Source of the DNA: Candidatus Aerophobota bacterium
GTDB taxonomy: Bacteria > Aerophobota > Aerophobia > Aerophobales > Aerophobaceae
Length of the DNA: 11,107 bases
Direction: 5' to 3'
NCBI GenBank assembly: GCA_030672545.1
Contig: DAOVGF010000035.1
Span: 1 to 11,107, forward strand
Program-made: the position numbers and the translations under genes
Shown: positions 1-7,322 of the stretch, piece by piece
Position numbering within the stretch: position 1 is the stretch's first letter
Layout: every line of letters begins with the position of its first letter
Notes under the pieces: model-generated
The model's input: the letters and a program-made list of their open reading frames with translations, nothing else
Databases searched by the model: none
What the model was told of the DNA's origin: nothing

Positions 1-1
1 T

Positions 2-109
2 ACACTGTGGCCCGTAGTAATCTATTTAGGGACATTGTCGTTAATCGGCCTGGCGGCCGGTTATTTCTGGGTATGGCTTCCTTACTGTGACAAGAAGCTC
101 TCGGGGTAG
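2..109 (+). CDS. C-terminal end of an unidentified membrane protein (partial)
   Basis: The window opens inside a reading frame that runs to a TAG at 107-109 and gives 35 residues. The segment is strongly hydrophobic, with the stretch VIYLGTLSLIGLAAGYFWVW, then a short polar tail ending CDKKLSG. This looks like the last transmembrane helix and cytoplasmic tail of an integral membrane protein, such as a secondary transporter. A sodium:solute symporter is one possibility, but nothing here is diagnostic. The start and most of the gene lie upstream of the window. The frame could be chance, but the composition and clean tail make a real gene end more likely than not. Confidence 0.5.
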   Translation, partial: TLWPVVIYLGTLSLIGLAAGYFWVWLPYCDKKLSG

Positions 110-161
110 TGTCAAAACTTTTATGAAGGAATATGAAAATAACAAGGTAAATTAATTGGGG

Positions 162-480
162 GAAGTACTTAGCCTTACTTAGATGACGAGGATGGACCTG
201 CGATGAAGAGGAGCAGACTTCGCACTTTAGCTCAAGAACGTTTTTTACCATCGTCAAAGTAAAGATACTTAGCTGGAGTCCCACAAACTCCGCAGATAAC
301 ACCTTGAGGTACTTGAGTCTCGGAACTCTTGGTATTAACTCGAGCAAGGGGACGGCCCTTCTCTTTTTGGTACTGGCGAAGAAGCTTCCTCCAGTTTTGC
401 TGCGATTTTCTTTCCGGGACAGCTTTCAGGGGAGGGGTGGAAGGAGTCAGGTCTGAACATTTGACGGAATCTTCCGTGAG
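162..480 (-). pseudogene. Transposase N-terminal relic (zinc-ribbon region), frameshifted
   Basis: Read on the minus strand, this stretch encodes RKLLRQYQKEKGRPLARVN, then a CGVC pair (nt 283-294), then YLYFDDGKKRS. A one-base frameshift near 231-250 follows, and the new frame continues with LKCEVC (second Cys pair at 213-224) and HPRHLSKAKYF. A basic K-E-K-G-R-P-L-A-R-V segment followed by two CxxC pairs around a 'Y-x-Y-x-D/N-D-G-K-K-R-S' core resembles, from memory, the N-terminal zinc-ribbon of a family of DDE transposases in anaerobic bacteria. I cannot assign the IS family. No start codon, catalytic domain or terminal inverted repeats are visible, so this is a degraded fragment. It fills most of the otherwise gene-free stretch 110-571. 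Confidence 0.55.
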
Positions 481-571
481 ATTACAGTGAGATTATTGGA
501 GTAATAGTCTCAAACAGCAAAGACTTCTACTTTGGGAAAATGAAGTTCGGTAATTCAGGGGGTTAATTGTT

Positions 572-1009
572 ATGAGTGGAGAAAAATCTTCAAAAATGTA
601 TAGACCGACCCCGGTAGATAGCGGCGCTCTTCTGCCTTATGAGTGGCCAAGTAGCTATTTTATTGAGGAGGAAGAAGTTGAAGTAGTGACCGAAGTGTTA
701 AGGAGGCGCAGCCCTTTTCGTTACTACGGCCATACCAAGGAGAAATCGTATTCGGATCGATTAGAAAAAGCCTATGGTGAGAGGCTTAGGCGAAAACATG
801 CCTTAGTGGTAAATAGTGGGACCGCTGCTCTGTCCATTGCCCTAAAGGCTATGGATATTGGACCAGGCGATGAGGTCCTCATGCCGGGTTATTTTTGGAT
901 CTCTTGTCCCACATCTGTTGTTTTAACTGGAGCTGTGCCCACCCTGACTGAGGCTATCTGTGATCGGGTGATTGAGGAGTTTCAAAAAGCCGCCAAGAAG
1001 TATATGTAA
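572..1009 (+). pseudogene. DegT/DnrJ/EryC1/StrS-family aminotransferase, internally deleted
   Basis: The 145-residue product begins like a PLP-dependent DegT/DnrJ/EryC1/StrS sugar aminotransferase. It has a Y-x-G-H segment near residues 52-54, the phosphate-binding NSGTAAL motif at 81-87, GPGDEV at 97-102 and the following strand ending GAVPTL at about 125. The next residues, TEAICDRVIEEFQKAAKKYM, look like the extreme C-terminus of the same family, so the middle (family members are usually about 370-430 residues) is missing without loss of frame. The lost part includes the catalytic lysine that forms the PLP aldimine, so the product should be inactive as an aminotransferase. The junction lies near nt 947. 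The start has only a weak G-rich ribosome site at 558-562; ATG 596 is an alternative. Beside the transposase relic, decay by deletion is the likely history, although a misassembly could look the same. Confidence 0.75.
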
Positions 1010-1160
1010 TTCTTACTCCCTTTTCGCCTCTTTTGAGTTGGATGATGGAAGTATCCTTGTCTAAAATTATATAATGAAGGTATGTTTCTCAAAAGATGTG
1101 CTTACCTGCATATTGAAGAGAGCAAAGATGTCTATCTTAGGGGGGTAAAGCTGTATAACT

Positions 1161-1197
1161 GGGAGTTATTAGGGGATAGATTCCCCTAATAACTCCC
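1161..1197. terminator. Strong hairpin between convergent genes (probable bidirectional terminator)
   Basis: The arms GGGAGTTATTAGGGG (1161-1175) and its exact complement (1183-1197) form a perfect 15-bp stem with a 7-nt loop. It sits between the DegT remnant and the 3' end of the minus-strand transporter operon, where a shared terminator is expected. Neither side has a clear T-run, so intrinsic termination is not certain; it may instead protect 3' ends or act with Rho. Confidence 0.6.
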
Positions 1198-1234
1198 TAT
1201 CCTTCCGTGACAAAAAGGGTATGTGGAGAAAATA

Positions 1235-2560
1235 TTACTTGACCCGTCCAGACCTCTTTAGAGTTTCTCTTGCAAACTCTGCTGCTTCATCCAGGCTAAC
1301 ATTAGATGGCTTTATTCCAGCAATTACATTTTCCACGGCAATTCCCAATATATCACCGATTTCTCTCCATTCTTTCATTCGAGGTCTGTAGTCGACCTCA
1401 GCAACTGCCAGGGATTCAAAAACGGAGTGAAGCCAACCAGGACAGTTTTGCTCTCCAAACATTTCCTTGAATTGGGGATTTTCAAAAATGGAACGCCGAA
1501 CACCAGTGGGTATTTTGCCTTCCAGTGCTTTTTTGAATTCCATTTCTTCGCTAGTGGCCCAGGAAATAAAGGCCCAGGAAGCCTTTCTTTGTTTCTCTGT
1601 TGTGTTGCCTATTTTACTTATCGAGAGCTGGGAGGTGAAGATAGACGGAAATCTCCCAGCAGGACCTGCTGGGACAGGAGCTGCAGCCAGTTTATCGTGA
1701 ACCCTAGACTTCTCAGGGTCAAATACTCGGTCTACAAAGTCGGTAGCTTCTATAATCATAGCCACCTTACCTGACATCAACACAAGAGCTGTGTCATCCC
1801 AGGTAAAACTACTCCCACCCGGAGGACCATAGGTATTTATGAGGTCTCGATAAAAATTAGTGGCGTATATTCCTTGTGAAGAGTTAAACACCGGGTTCCA
1901 ATTGTTATCAAAGAATTGACCCCCAAATCCTCGCAGAAACATGGTCCAAATGTATATATTCATAGATGACCCTCGCATTCCTCGTAAGGCGATTCCGTAA
2001 AGTTCAGGAGGTTGGTAAAATTTAGTTGCAACATCCCAGAGCTCATAAAAAGTATCTGGTGGACTTATTCCCTTTTCCTTAAATAGATCTTTGCGATACC
2101 ATAGAGCGCTGCTTTCGCCATATACCGGGAATCCATAGATCTTACCGTTGTACATCCCACTTTCCAAGTATTTGGTCATTATATCATTAGTTCCATAATC
2201 AGGAGTAACATATTCATTGATAGGAAGAATCCATTCCGCTTCAGCGAATTCAGGTATAAACATAAAGTCGATGTTAACAACATTGTAAACCCCAGCCCGA
2301 GTGGCGAAATCACCCACTATTTTATCCCATAACTCGACTTCAGGCAAGAACTGGAGTTCCACTTTCATCCCTGTTTCTTTCTCAAATTGAGGAAGTTTCT
2401 CAGGTAGAAATGTTGTTGAAGGCAATGACTGAAGAGGTATAGTTAACTTTATACCTTGAAAGGATTGTTGGGCGATTCCTGGAGTGAACACTAATAATAA
2501 CCCTGTTATCATAATCAAAACCATTAAACTAATATTCTTTTTTCTTTTTATCACCTTCAT
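1235..2560 (-). CDS. Sugar-type ABC transporter periplasmic substrate-binding protein
   Basis: This 441-residue protein looks like a family 1 extracellular solute-binding protein (MalE-like, CUT1 class). It would capture a carbohydrate or related small molecule in the periplasm and deliver it to the two permeases encoded upstream. The N-terminus is a Sec signal peptide: KVIKRKK, a hydrophobic core to about residue 28, and likely cleavage after GIA (residue 30) before QQ. There is no lipobox cysteine, so it should be soluble and periplasmic. The mature part shows typical family features: a LPQFEKETGMKVEL segment after the first strand, a YGFPVYGESSALWYRKDLF hinge-like segment, and SWAFISWATSEE near the C-terminal lobe. 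The start is supported by a strong ribosome site (AGGAAAGGAGAG) just upstream of the ATG. It is the last gene of the operon, 104 bp after the second permease. The substrate is unknown. Confidence 0.92.
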   Translation of the reverse strand: MKVIKRKKNISLMVLIMITGLLLVFTPGIAQQSFQGIKLTIPLQSLPSTTFLPEKLPQFEKETGMKVELQFLPEVELWDKIVGDFATRAGVYNVVNIDFMFIPEFAEAEWILPINEYVTPDYGTNDIMTKYLESGMYNGKIYGFPVYGESSALWYRKDLFKEKGISPPDTFYELWDVATKFYQPPELYGIALRGMRGSSMNIYIWTMFLRGFGGQFFDNNWNPVFNSSQGIYATNFYRDLINTYGPPGGSSFTWDDTALVLMSGKVAMIIEATDFVDRVFDPEKSRVHDKLAAAPVPAGPAGRFPSIFTSQLSISKIGNTTEKQRKASWAFISWATSEEMEFKKALEGKIPTGVRRSIFENPQFKEMFGEQNCPGWLHSVFESLAVAEVDYRPRMKEWREIGDILGIAVENVIAGIKPSNVSLDEAAEFARETLKRSGRVK

Positions 2561-2612
2561 TATTTATCTCTCCTTTCCTGATATTTTTCTTGATTTTGTA
2601 AATTAAGTTTCT

Positions 2613-2620
2613 CACCTCCT
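2613..2620 (-). promoter_or_regulatory. Orphan Shine-Dalgarno sequence upstream of the binding-protein gene
   Basis: On the minus strand this reads AGGAGGTG, a near-perfect complement of the 16S rRNA 3' end. No ATG, GTG or TTG follows at a usable distance, and the gene downstream has its own ribosome site about 50 nt later. It lies in the 104-bp gap between the second permease and the binding-protein gene. It may be a leftover, or may stabilise the 5' end of a processed transcript, as described for STAB-SD elements in Bacillus. The role is inferred. Confidence 0.35.
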
Positions 2621-2664
2621 CATGTGTTATTTTACCTTCTCTTTATTTCTACCCAAAAGACCTT

Positions 2665-3504
2665 TCAATCTTTACGTAACCCTCCCATAAATTTAAAGCC
2701 TTTAACTACAGAGTTTCTGGCTATTATGGTTAAAATCAAGGCTGGGATACAGGCAATAATGGCAGCGGCTGACATCTGACCCCAGAGAACCTCGTGACCA
2801 TGAGAGATGTAAGAGGCGACGACCACTGGTAAAGTTCTGGCAGTTGGGCCCAGCACAAAGGCAAAAAAGTATTCGTTCCAACTAAATATGAAAGCAAAAA
2901 TAGCTGCTACCATAAGTCCAGGAGCAGCAAGGGGAAATATGATTCTAGAAATAGCAGATAACCGAGAACACCCATCCAGCAAAGCTGCTTCTTCTACTTC
3001 TCTGGGTACTTGCTCAATAAATCTGCTACTTAACCATAAAACAAGTGGTAAGTTAACTACCAGATGAGTAATTATGATTGAAGGGATAGTATTATACAGT
3101 CCCAGTTTAATCCAGATTGCTACATACGGAACCAAAATAGCTATGGGGGGAAGCATTCTGGTAGTTAATACCCAGAATTCCAAATCATCTCTTCGGGAGA
3201 ATCTCAATCTGGCAAAAACGTAAGCAGCAGGGATTCCAAGAACGCAAGCCGCAACTGTACTTGTAGTAGCTACTATAAGACTTATCCGTAGCCCGTTGAG
3301 TATCTCTCCAAATTTGAATATCCATTGATAGTTACGAATTATTGGTTTAAAAATCCACACAGGAGCGGAGCTTGCTATATCTACTTCTCTTTTGAAAGAC
3401 ATTGTTACCAACCAGTAGACCGGAAAGTACATAATGGTCAAAAAGGCTAAGAGAAAACACCATACAACAGACTGTCTAATTTTTTTCTTAATTCTGGCTC
3501 TCAT
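2665..3504 (-). CDS. ABC transporter permease, MalG-type (CUT1)
   Basis: This 279-residue inner-membrane permease forms the transmembrane channel together with the MalF-type partner encoded just before it. After a basic N-terminus (RARIKKKIR) comes a first hydrophobic helix ending FPVYWLVTMSFK, the signature opening of MalG-like subunits. The EAA loop that contacts the ATPase is at residues 171-180 (EEAALLDGCS), followed by PLAAPG. Several further hydrophobic segments fit the usual six helices, and the length is standard. The start ATG (3502-3504) directly abuts the stop codon of the upstream permease (TGAATG), so translation is probably coupled. It is paralogous to the plus-strand permease at 6407-7246: equal length, the same FW-x-x-TTRM-x-P segment and the same DGCS variant of the EAA loop. 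Family assignment is secure; the substrate is not. Confidence 0.93.
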   Translation of the reverse strand: MRARIKKKIRQSVVWCFLLAFLTIMYFPVYWLVTMSFKREVDIASSAPVWIFKPIIRNYQWIFKFGEILNGLRISLIVATTSTVAACVLGIPAAYVFARLRFSRRDDLEFWVLTTRMLPPIAILVPYVAIWIKLGLYNTIPSIIITHLVVNLPLVLWLSSRFIEQVPREVEEAALLDGCSRLSAISRIIFPLAAPGLMVAAIFAFIFSWNEYFFAFVLGPTARTLPVVVASYISHGHEVLWGQMSAAAIIACIPALILTIIARNSVVKGFKFMGGLRKD

Positions 3505-4386
3505 TCAAACTTCTTTTCTTAATCCCTTTAAAATTTTGACAAAAAATGTGAGTAGCAGAATAGTAGCTACTAATAGTACAATAGATATAGCCGAGGCGTA
3601 AGATATTCTTGATCCCCGGGAGAGTCCTACCAGATATGCATAAATATCTACAGTTTCGGTAGTAGTTCCTGGACCTCCAGCAGTTAAGATGTATATAAGA
3701 TCAAAAGTTCTCAGAGCTTCTATGCCTCTAAAAAGAATAGCTACACCCATAACGGGGGTAAGAAGGGGAATTGTTATGTACAAAAATGTTTTCCAAGAGG
3801 AAGCACCGTCTATCTGCGCAGCTTCATAGGTATCTTTCGGAAGCATCTCTAAACCGGCTGAGAGAATAAGAATCATAAAGGCAGTCCACTGCCAAACATC
3901 AGCTACAATTATTGAAAATTTTGTTAAAGAGGGATTAGCTAGCCATTCTATATGGGATATACCAAAAAATTCGTCCATAAACCAATTGATAGGGCCAATC
4001 ACCGGATGATATAATATTTTCCACAAAAGGGCCACTACGACGCGAGATATTAACATAGGAAGCATAAGCAACACAGTTATGAGAGTCTTACCTTTTGTTA
4101 TCTGGTTAAGTAAAATAGCTACTGCCAATCCTAACAGTGTCTCGATAACCACTGCCCCTCCAACGATGAGTAAAGTATTGGTAAAAGCTCCAGTTGCCCT
4201 TGAATCCTTAAAAAGATTCACAAAATTAGCTAATCCCACAAAAGGATTTCCTAAATAAGGTTTTGAAAGATCAACATCATGTATACTAAGATTTATAGCA
4301 TAACCGAAAGGAATCAAACTCAGCAAAGCTAAGACTATTAATCCTGGTAAAAGTAGAACCCAAGGATTTTTCTCTATTAAATCCAT
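3505..4386 (-). CDS. ABC transporter permease, MalF-type (CUT1)
   Basis: This 293-residue inner-membrane subunit is the MalF/UgpA-type partner of a carbohydrate ABC importer. The N-terminal helix (WVLLLPGLIVLALLSLIPFG) is followed by a periplasmic loop with the common 'F-V-G-L-A-N-F' element at about residues 49-55. The ATPase-contacting EAA loop is EAAQIDGA at 188-195 with IPLLTP after it, and the MalF-type signature TAGGPG lies at 235-240. It is the first gene of the minus-strand operon. The ATG is preceded by a purine-rich but modest ribosome site (GAGAAGAG). A promoter lies about 140 bp upstream, giving a leader of roughly 135 nt. No ATP-binding subunit is encoded in the operon. The fold and role are clear; the transported compound is not. 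Confidence 0.93.
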   Translation of the reverse strand: MDLIEKNPWVLLLPGLIVLALLSLIPFGYAINLSIHDVDLSKPYLGNPFVGLANFVNLFKDSRATGAFTNTLLIVGGAVVIETLLGLAVAILLNQITKGKTLITVLLMLPMLISRVVVALLWKILYHPVIGPINWFMDEFFGISHIEWLANPSLTKFSIIVADVWQWTAFMILILSAGLEMLPKDTYEAAQIDGASSWKTFLYITIPLLTPVMGVAILFRGIEALRTFDLIYILTAGGPGTTTETVDIYAYLVGLSRGSRISYASAISIVLLVATILLLTFFVKILKGLRKEV

Positions 4387-4527
4387 TTTCTCTTCTCTTG
4401 CCTCTATTGTATTTTTATGACAATCAGAACCGGAAGTTTCTCATATTATCTGGAATATACAAATCCTTCGCTAGGCATTTTGTCTTGTTATATTTAAAAA
4501 AAAATTTCCAAAATTTAGTTAACAATA

Positions 4528-4556
4528 TATATAACATTTCTTCTTTTTCTAGTCAA
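4528..4556 (-). promoter_or_regulatory. Sigma70-type promoter for the minus-strand transporter operon
   Basis: Minus strand: -35 TTGACT (4551-4556), a 17-bp spacer and -10 TATATA (4528-4533). The match and spacing are good, and it points into the operon starting at 4386. Transcription should begin near 4521. Confidence 0.6.
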
Positions 4557-4640
4557 GTCCCGCGCATCAAATCTGTGTTAAATAAAGTTTAAAATTTCAC
4601 CAGTTGATATTTGACATCTAACTTTTGCAGGAAAAGAATA

Positions 4641-4731
4641 GTAGCCGCAGGCTTTAGCCTGCGTTTCTTTGCGCAAGTTAAAACTTGCGGCTACCAAGAC
4701 CCTTTTGCGCAGCTTGAAAGCTGCGGCTACC
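4641..4731. repeat. Cluster of three small palindromic repeat units
   Basis: Three perfect mini-hairpins sit in tandem: CGCAGGCT-TT-AGCCTGCG (4646-4663), CGCAAGTT-AA-AACTTGCG (4672-4689) and CGCAGCTT-GA-AAGCTGCG (4708-4725). A GTAGC tag precedes the first, and GCTACC follows the second and third, so the first unit is inverted relative to the others and the cluster is bounded by GTAGCCGCA and TGCGGCTAC. The arms differ between units but always remain complementary. The same family recurs at 11034-11107. It lies in the divergent intergenic region (4387-4923), which holds no convincing gene. The units resemble REP-like or small MITE-type intergenic repeats; I know no precise family name. Confidence 0.85.
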
Positions 4732-4871
4732 AGGACAACTACAGCTTAAAGGTGAAACCGGTGATTCTTTAGATTAATCTTTCTGTTGCTGGCTCAGGAT
4801 GTTTCTTGATCAAAAGATAGGCCAGCCAAAGATATTCCCAGAAACGAGATAGGGCAAGTTTCCGGCAAAAG

Positions 4872-4900
4872 TTGATTGACAAAATTTAATTATTTATTAA
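4872..4900 (+). promoter_or_regulatory. Probable promoter for the regulator and plus-strand operon
   Basis: TTGATT (4872-4877), a 17-bp spacer and TATTAA (4895-4900) form a plausible sigma70 promoter. An overlapping TTGACA (4876-4881) has poorer spacing to any -10. An AT inverted repeat (TTTAAT, 5 bp, ATTAAA; 4885-4901) lies within it and could be an operator for the adjacent regulator. Transcription would start near 4907, which favours translation from ATG 4924 over GTG 4909. Confidence 0.4.
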
Positions 4901-4923
4901 ACTTTTAAGTGAAAGGTGAGACT

Positions 4924-5463
4924 ATGGATTTAGGTAAGGGAATTAGAACTCTAAGACTCAAGAAGAAAATGACTCTTAAGGAGATAGCTGAAAAAACAGG
5001 CTTGACCATCAGTTCTTTAAGTCAGATAGAGAGAAATATTCTTACCCCGTCCCTTAATAGTTTAATCAAAATCTCAGAAGCCCTGAAAGTGCCGGTTATG
5101 TGGCTTTTCTTGGAAAAACCTGTTCCCTCGAATCCGGTGATTAAAAAAAATCAGAGAAAAAAGATTATGCTTCCCAATTCACACGGTGTTTTTGAACTGA
5201 TTTCTCCTCCTCATGGAGTAATGGAAGTCTTATTGATAAGAATAGAACCCAGGCAGGGAGACAAAGATGAATTAGTGACTCACGAGGGAGAAGAGTGCGT
5301 ATATGTTATTCAGGGTAAACTGGAGATTAGATTAGGCGAAAAAACCTATTTTGTTGAGGAGGGAGATAGCATCTATTTTCAAAGTAATATTCCTCACCGA
5401 TTCAGCAATCCAATTGATAGTTCATTGGTAGTGATAGTGGCTGCTTCTCCCCCGAGCTTCTGA
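4924..5463 (+). CDS. XRE-family HTH regulator with C-terminal cupin sensor domain
   Basis: This 179-residue DNA-binding regulator is of the PuuR-like HTH-plus-cupin type. Residues 4-60 form an XRE/Cro helix-turn-helix: IRTLRLKKKMTLKEIAEKTG, then SSLSQIERN as recognition helix, then TPSLNSLIKISEALKVPV. Residues about 85-175 form a single cupin barrel, with motif 1 around H120-E124-G131 and motif 2 G147-D148 to P157-H158. The conserved His/Glu set could bind a metal or a small ligand. Family members often control amino-acid, polyamine or sugar-related genes and sense a pathway metabolite. It is the first gene of the plus-strand operon and divergent from the other transporter, so it could control both. 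I chose ATG 4924 because AAAGGTGA lies just upstream and the likely promoter leaves no leader for GTG 4909, the longer alternative (184 residues). Confidence 0.9.
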   Translation: MDLGKGIRTLRLKKKMTLKEIAEKTGLTISSLSQIERNILTPSLNSLIKISEALKVPVMWLFLEKPVPSNPVIKKNQRKKIMLPNSHGVFELISPPHGVMEVLLIRIEPRQGDKDELVTHEGEECVYVIQGKLEIRLGEKTYFVEEGDSIYFQSNIPHRFSNPIDSSLVVIVAASPPSF

Positions 5464-5511
5464 TTAGCGTCTTTGGTCAGGTGGAAAACTATCAAAGTAG
5501 GAGTTGACCAA

Positions 5512-6402
5512 TTGGGCAAAAGAAAAATACCGGTGGAAGGATGGATGCTTCTGCCAACCATCGCCATTTTGGCTGCCCTGAGTATATATCCTTTTGTCTA
5601 TCTTATCAGAATGAGTTTTATGGAATTCTCTCTGATTCCCGATCAGCCTTCTCGCTTTATCGGTGGAAGAAATTGGCTGGAGATGATCAAAGATAGTAAG
5701 GTTTTCTATTCCTGGATGGTAACACTCAGATACTACTTCATCTCTCTTGCTCTCCAAATGCTGTTGGGAACGGTGATAGCTCTTCTCATTTACCAGGTGA
5801 AGGCACTTCAGGGTATTGTCTTAATTATTGCCGCGCCACTGTTTTTGGCCCCCGTTTTAGTAGGACTTCTGTGGAGATTGCTCTTGGATCCGAGTTATGG
5901 GATTTACTTTTACTGGATGAACCATCTGGGAATGTTTGATTTCTTGCAAAAACTGGGGTTCTCCGAGGTAAGAAGTATCTTTGGCTCCACCTCTTTAGCC
6001 TTACCAGCCGTGATTACCATCAATAGCTGGCAATGGACTCCCCTGATTGTGATGATTGTTTTGGCTGGTTTAATGACCATTCCTCCACAATTAATTGAAG
6101 CCGCCTGTATTGATGGGGCTGGTTCCTGGCAGAGACTGAGATTTATTGTCATTCCTCTTTTGAAATCAACGCTGGTGGTAGCTCTGCTTATTAGGACTAT
6201 GGATCTGATTAGGTTTTTCACGGTGATTTTCGTTACCACCGGGGGAGGACCGGCTGACGTCACTAAAATTTTAGCCATCAGAATTCACGAAAATGCCTTT
6301 CGATTCTACAAATTAGGATATGCCTCCGTTCTTGGTCTCACTCTTTTGGGAGTTACTATTGTCTTAGGAATGGTCTTTGTAAGAGCTATATCACGAAGGT
6401 AA
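5512..6402 (+). CDS. ABC transporter permease, MalF-type (CUT1), second system
   Basis: This inner-membrane permease subunit (296 residues from this start) belongs to the second carbohydrate-type importer. It shows the first helix MLLPTIAILAALSIYPFVYL, the ATPase-contacting EAA loop EAACIDGA at about 196-203 with IPLL following, and the MalF signature TTGGGP at about 242-247. The start is uncertain because no ATG precedes the first helix. TTG 5512 has AGGAG (5499-5503) at an 8-nt spacing and gives a short basic N-terminus, so I prefer it. TTG 5473 is the longest option but lacks a ribosome site, and ATG 5545 would begin inside the first helix. The gene lies about 50 bp after the regulator and 4 bp before the MalG-type partner, with no ATPase gene nearby. 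The substrate is unknown. Confidence 0.9.
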   Translation: MGKRKIPVEGWMLLPTIAILAALSIYPFVYLIRMSFMEFSLIPDQPSRFIGGRNWLEMIKDSKVFYSWMVTLRYYFISLALQMLLGTVIALLIYQVKALQGIVLIIAAPLFLAPVLVGLLWRLLLDPSYGIYFYWMNHLGMFDFLQKLGFSEVRSIFGSTSLALPAVITINSWQWTPLIVMIVLAGLMTIPPQLIEAACIDGAGSWQRLRFIVIPLLKSTLVVALLIRTMDLIRFFTVIFVTTGGGPADVTKILAIRIHENAFRFYKLGYASVLGLTLLGVTIVLGMVFVRAISRR

Positions 6403-6406
6403 ACAA

Positions 6407-7246
6407 ATGAAGAAGAAACGGAATGTGAAAAGCGTAATGATGAGAGTGACGGTGATTGTTCTGGTAGCTCTGCTCTTGTTTTGGTTTGATTTTCCCTTGT
6501 TCTGGATGTTTCTTTCCTCCTTTAAAGCGCCTCAAGAGATCTACACCCTTCCCCCGGTTTTTCTCTTTGAGCCCACCTTGGCTAATTACTCCGAGATGAT
6601 CTTCAGAAGAGGCGTTCTTCGCTTTTTCTCTAATAGTTTACTAACTGCTGGTATTTCAACTCTAATTGCTCTTGCTCTTGGATCTTTGGCTGGTTACGCC
6701 TTGGCCCGGGGCCGCTTTCCCGGAAAGAAAGATATAGCATTCTGGATGATAACTACTCGAATGGCTCCCATTGCCGTCGTACTGCTTCCTTTCTTCCTTA
6801 TTTTTCTCTCCTTGCACATTTTATATACCTTACCGGCATTAATCATTGCCTACATATCTTTTAATTTGCCTTTTGCCACCTGGCTACTTTGGGGGTTCTT
6901 TGAGACTGTTCCTTCAGAGATCGAAGAAGCCGGTCTTTGTGACGGATGCAGTAAATTTGAGGTTTTCCGGAGGATTGCTCTACCCCTGGTCACTCCAGGA
7001 TTAGCTACTACCGGGATACTCTGTTTCATGTTTGCCTGGAATGATTATATGTTTGCTTCAGTGTTCACCTCTCAACAAACAGCTACTTTACCGGTGATTG
7101 CTTCCAGCTATATGGCTGGTCACCGAGCAGTTCCCTGGGGACAGGTTACCGCTACGGGAAGTTTTTTGTTCATCCCTGTTCTTATAGGGGGAATACTAAT
7201 TAGACGGTATTTGGTCACCGGTTTGACTATGGGAGCTATTAAGTGA
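6407..7246 (+). CDS. ABC transporter permease, MalG-type (CUT1), second system
   Basis: This 279-residue inner-membrane permease partners the MalF-type protein encoded 4 bp upstream. It has a basic N-terminus (MKKKRNVKS), a first helix running to FPLFWMFLSSFK and the MalG-type EAA loop EEAGLCDGCS at 173-182, followed by LPLVTPG. The remaining hydrophobic segments fit a six-helix subunit. A GAAGGT ribosome site in the end of the preceding gene supports the ATG. It has the same length as the minus-strand MalG protein and shares the DGCS variant of the EAA loop and the FW-x-x-TTRM segment. The two importers therefore look like paralogous systems that have diverged. The LCDG in place of the usual L/I-x-D-G is a small departure. 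Confidence 0.93.
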   Translation: MKKKRNVKSVMMRVTVIVLVALLLFWFDFPLFWMFLSSFKAPQEIYTLPPVFLFEPTLANYSEMIFRRGVLRFFSNSLLTAGISTLIALALGSLAGYALARGRFPGKKDIAFWMITTRMAPIAVVLLPFFLIFLSLHILYTLPALIIAYISFNLPFATWLLWGFFETVPSEIEEAGLCDGCSKFEVFRRIALPLVTPGLATTGILCFMFAWNDYMFASVFTSQQTATLPVIASSYMAGHRAVPWGQVTATGSFLFIPVLIGGILIRRYLVTGLTMGAIK

Positions 7247-7322
7247 TAAGAGAATTTATGGCTCATAATCTCTTGGCCAGTAATCCGGGGAAGGGGAAAA
7301 ATCAAAAAAAGGAGGTTGGACT

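Noticed and set aside
1082..1189. 35-codon open frame (MFLKRCAYLHIEE...) before the hairpin
   Set aside because: A GAAGG precedes it too closely, the frame ends inside the terminator hairpin, and nothing supports it as a gene. The region 1010-1234 otherwise shows only the hairpin.
4398..4592. 64-codon open frame on the plus strand in the divergent intergenic region
   Set aside because: It overlaps the minus-operon promoter and leader, is low-complexity and AT-driven, has no ribosome site, and its protein resembles no family I know.
4611..4639. Plus-strand TTGACA (4611-4616) as a second promoter for the plus operon
   Set aside because: The sequence 17 bp downstream (AAGAAT) is a poor -10, and the transcript would have to pass through the hairpin cluster.
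4641..4731. Possible CRISPR array
   Set aside because: The units are short palindromes with variable arms and mixed orientation. They have no constant direct repeat, no regular spacers and no cas genes nearby.
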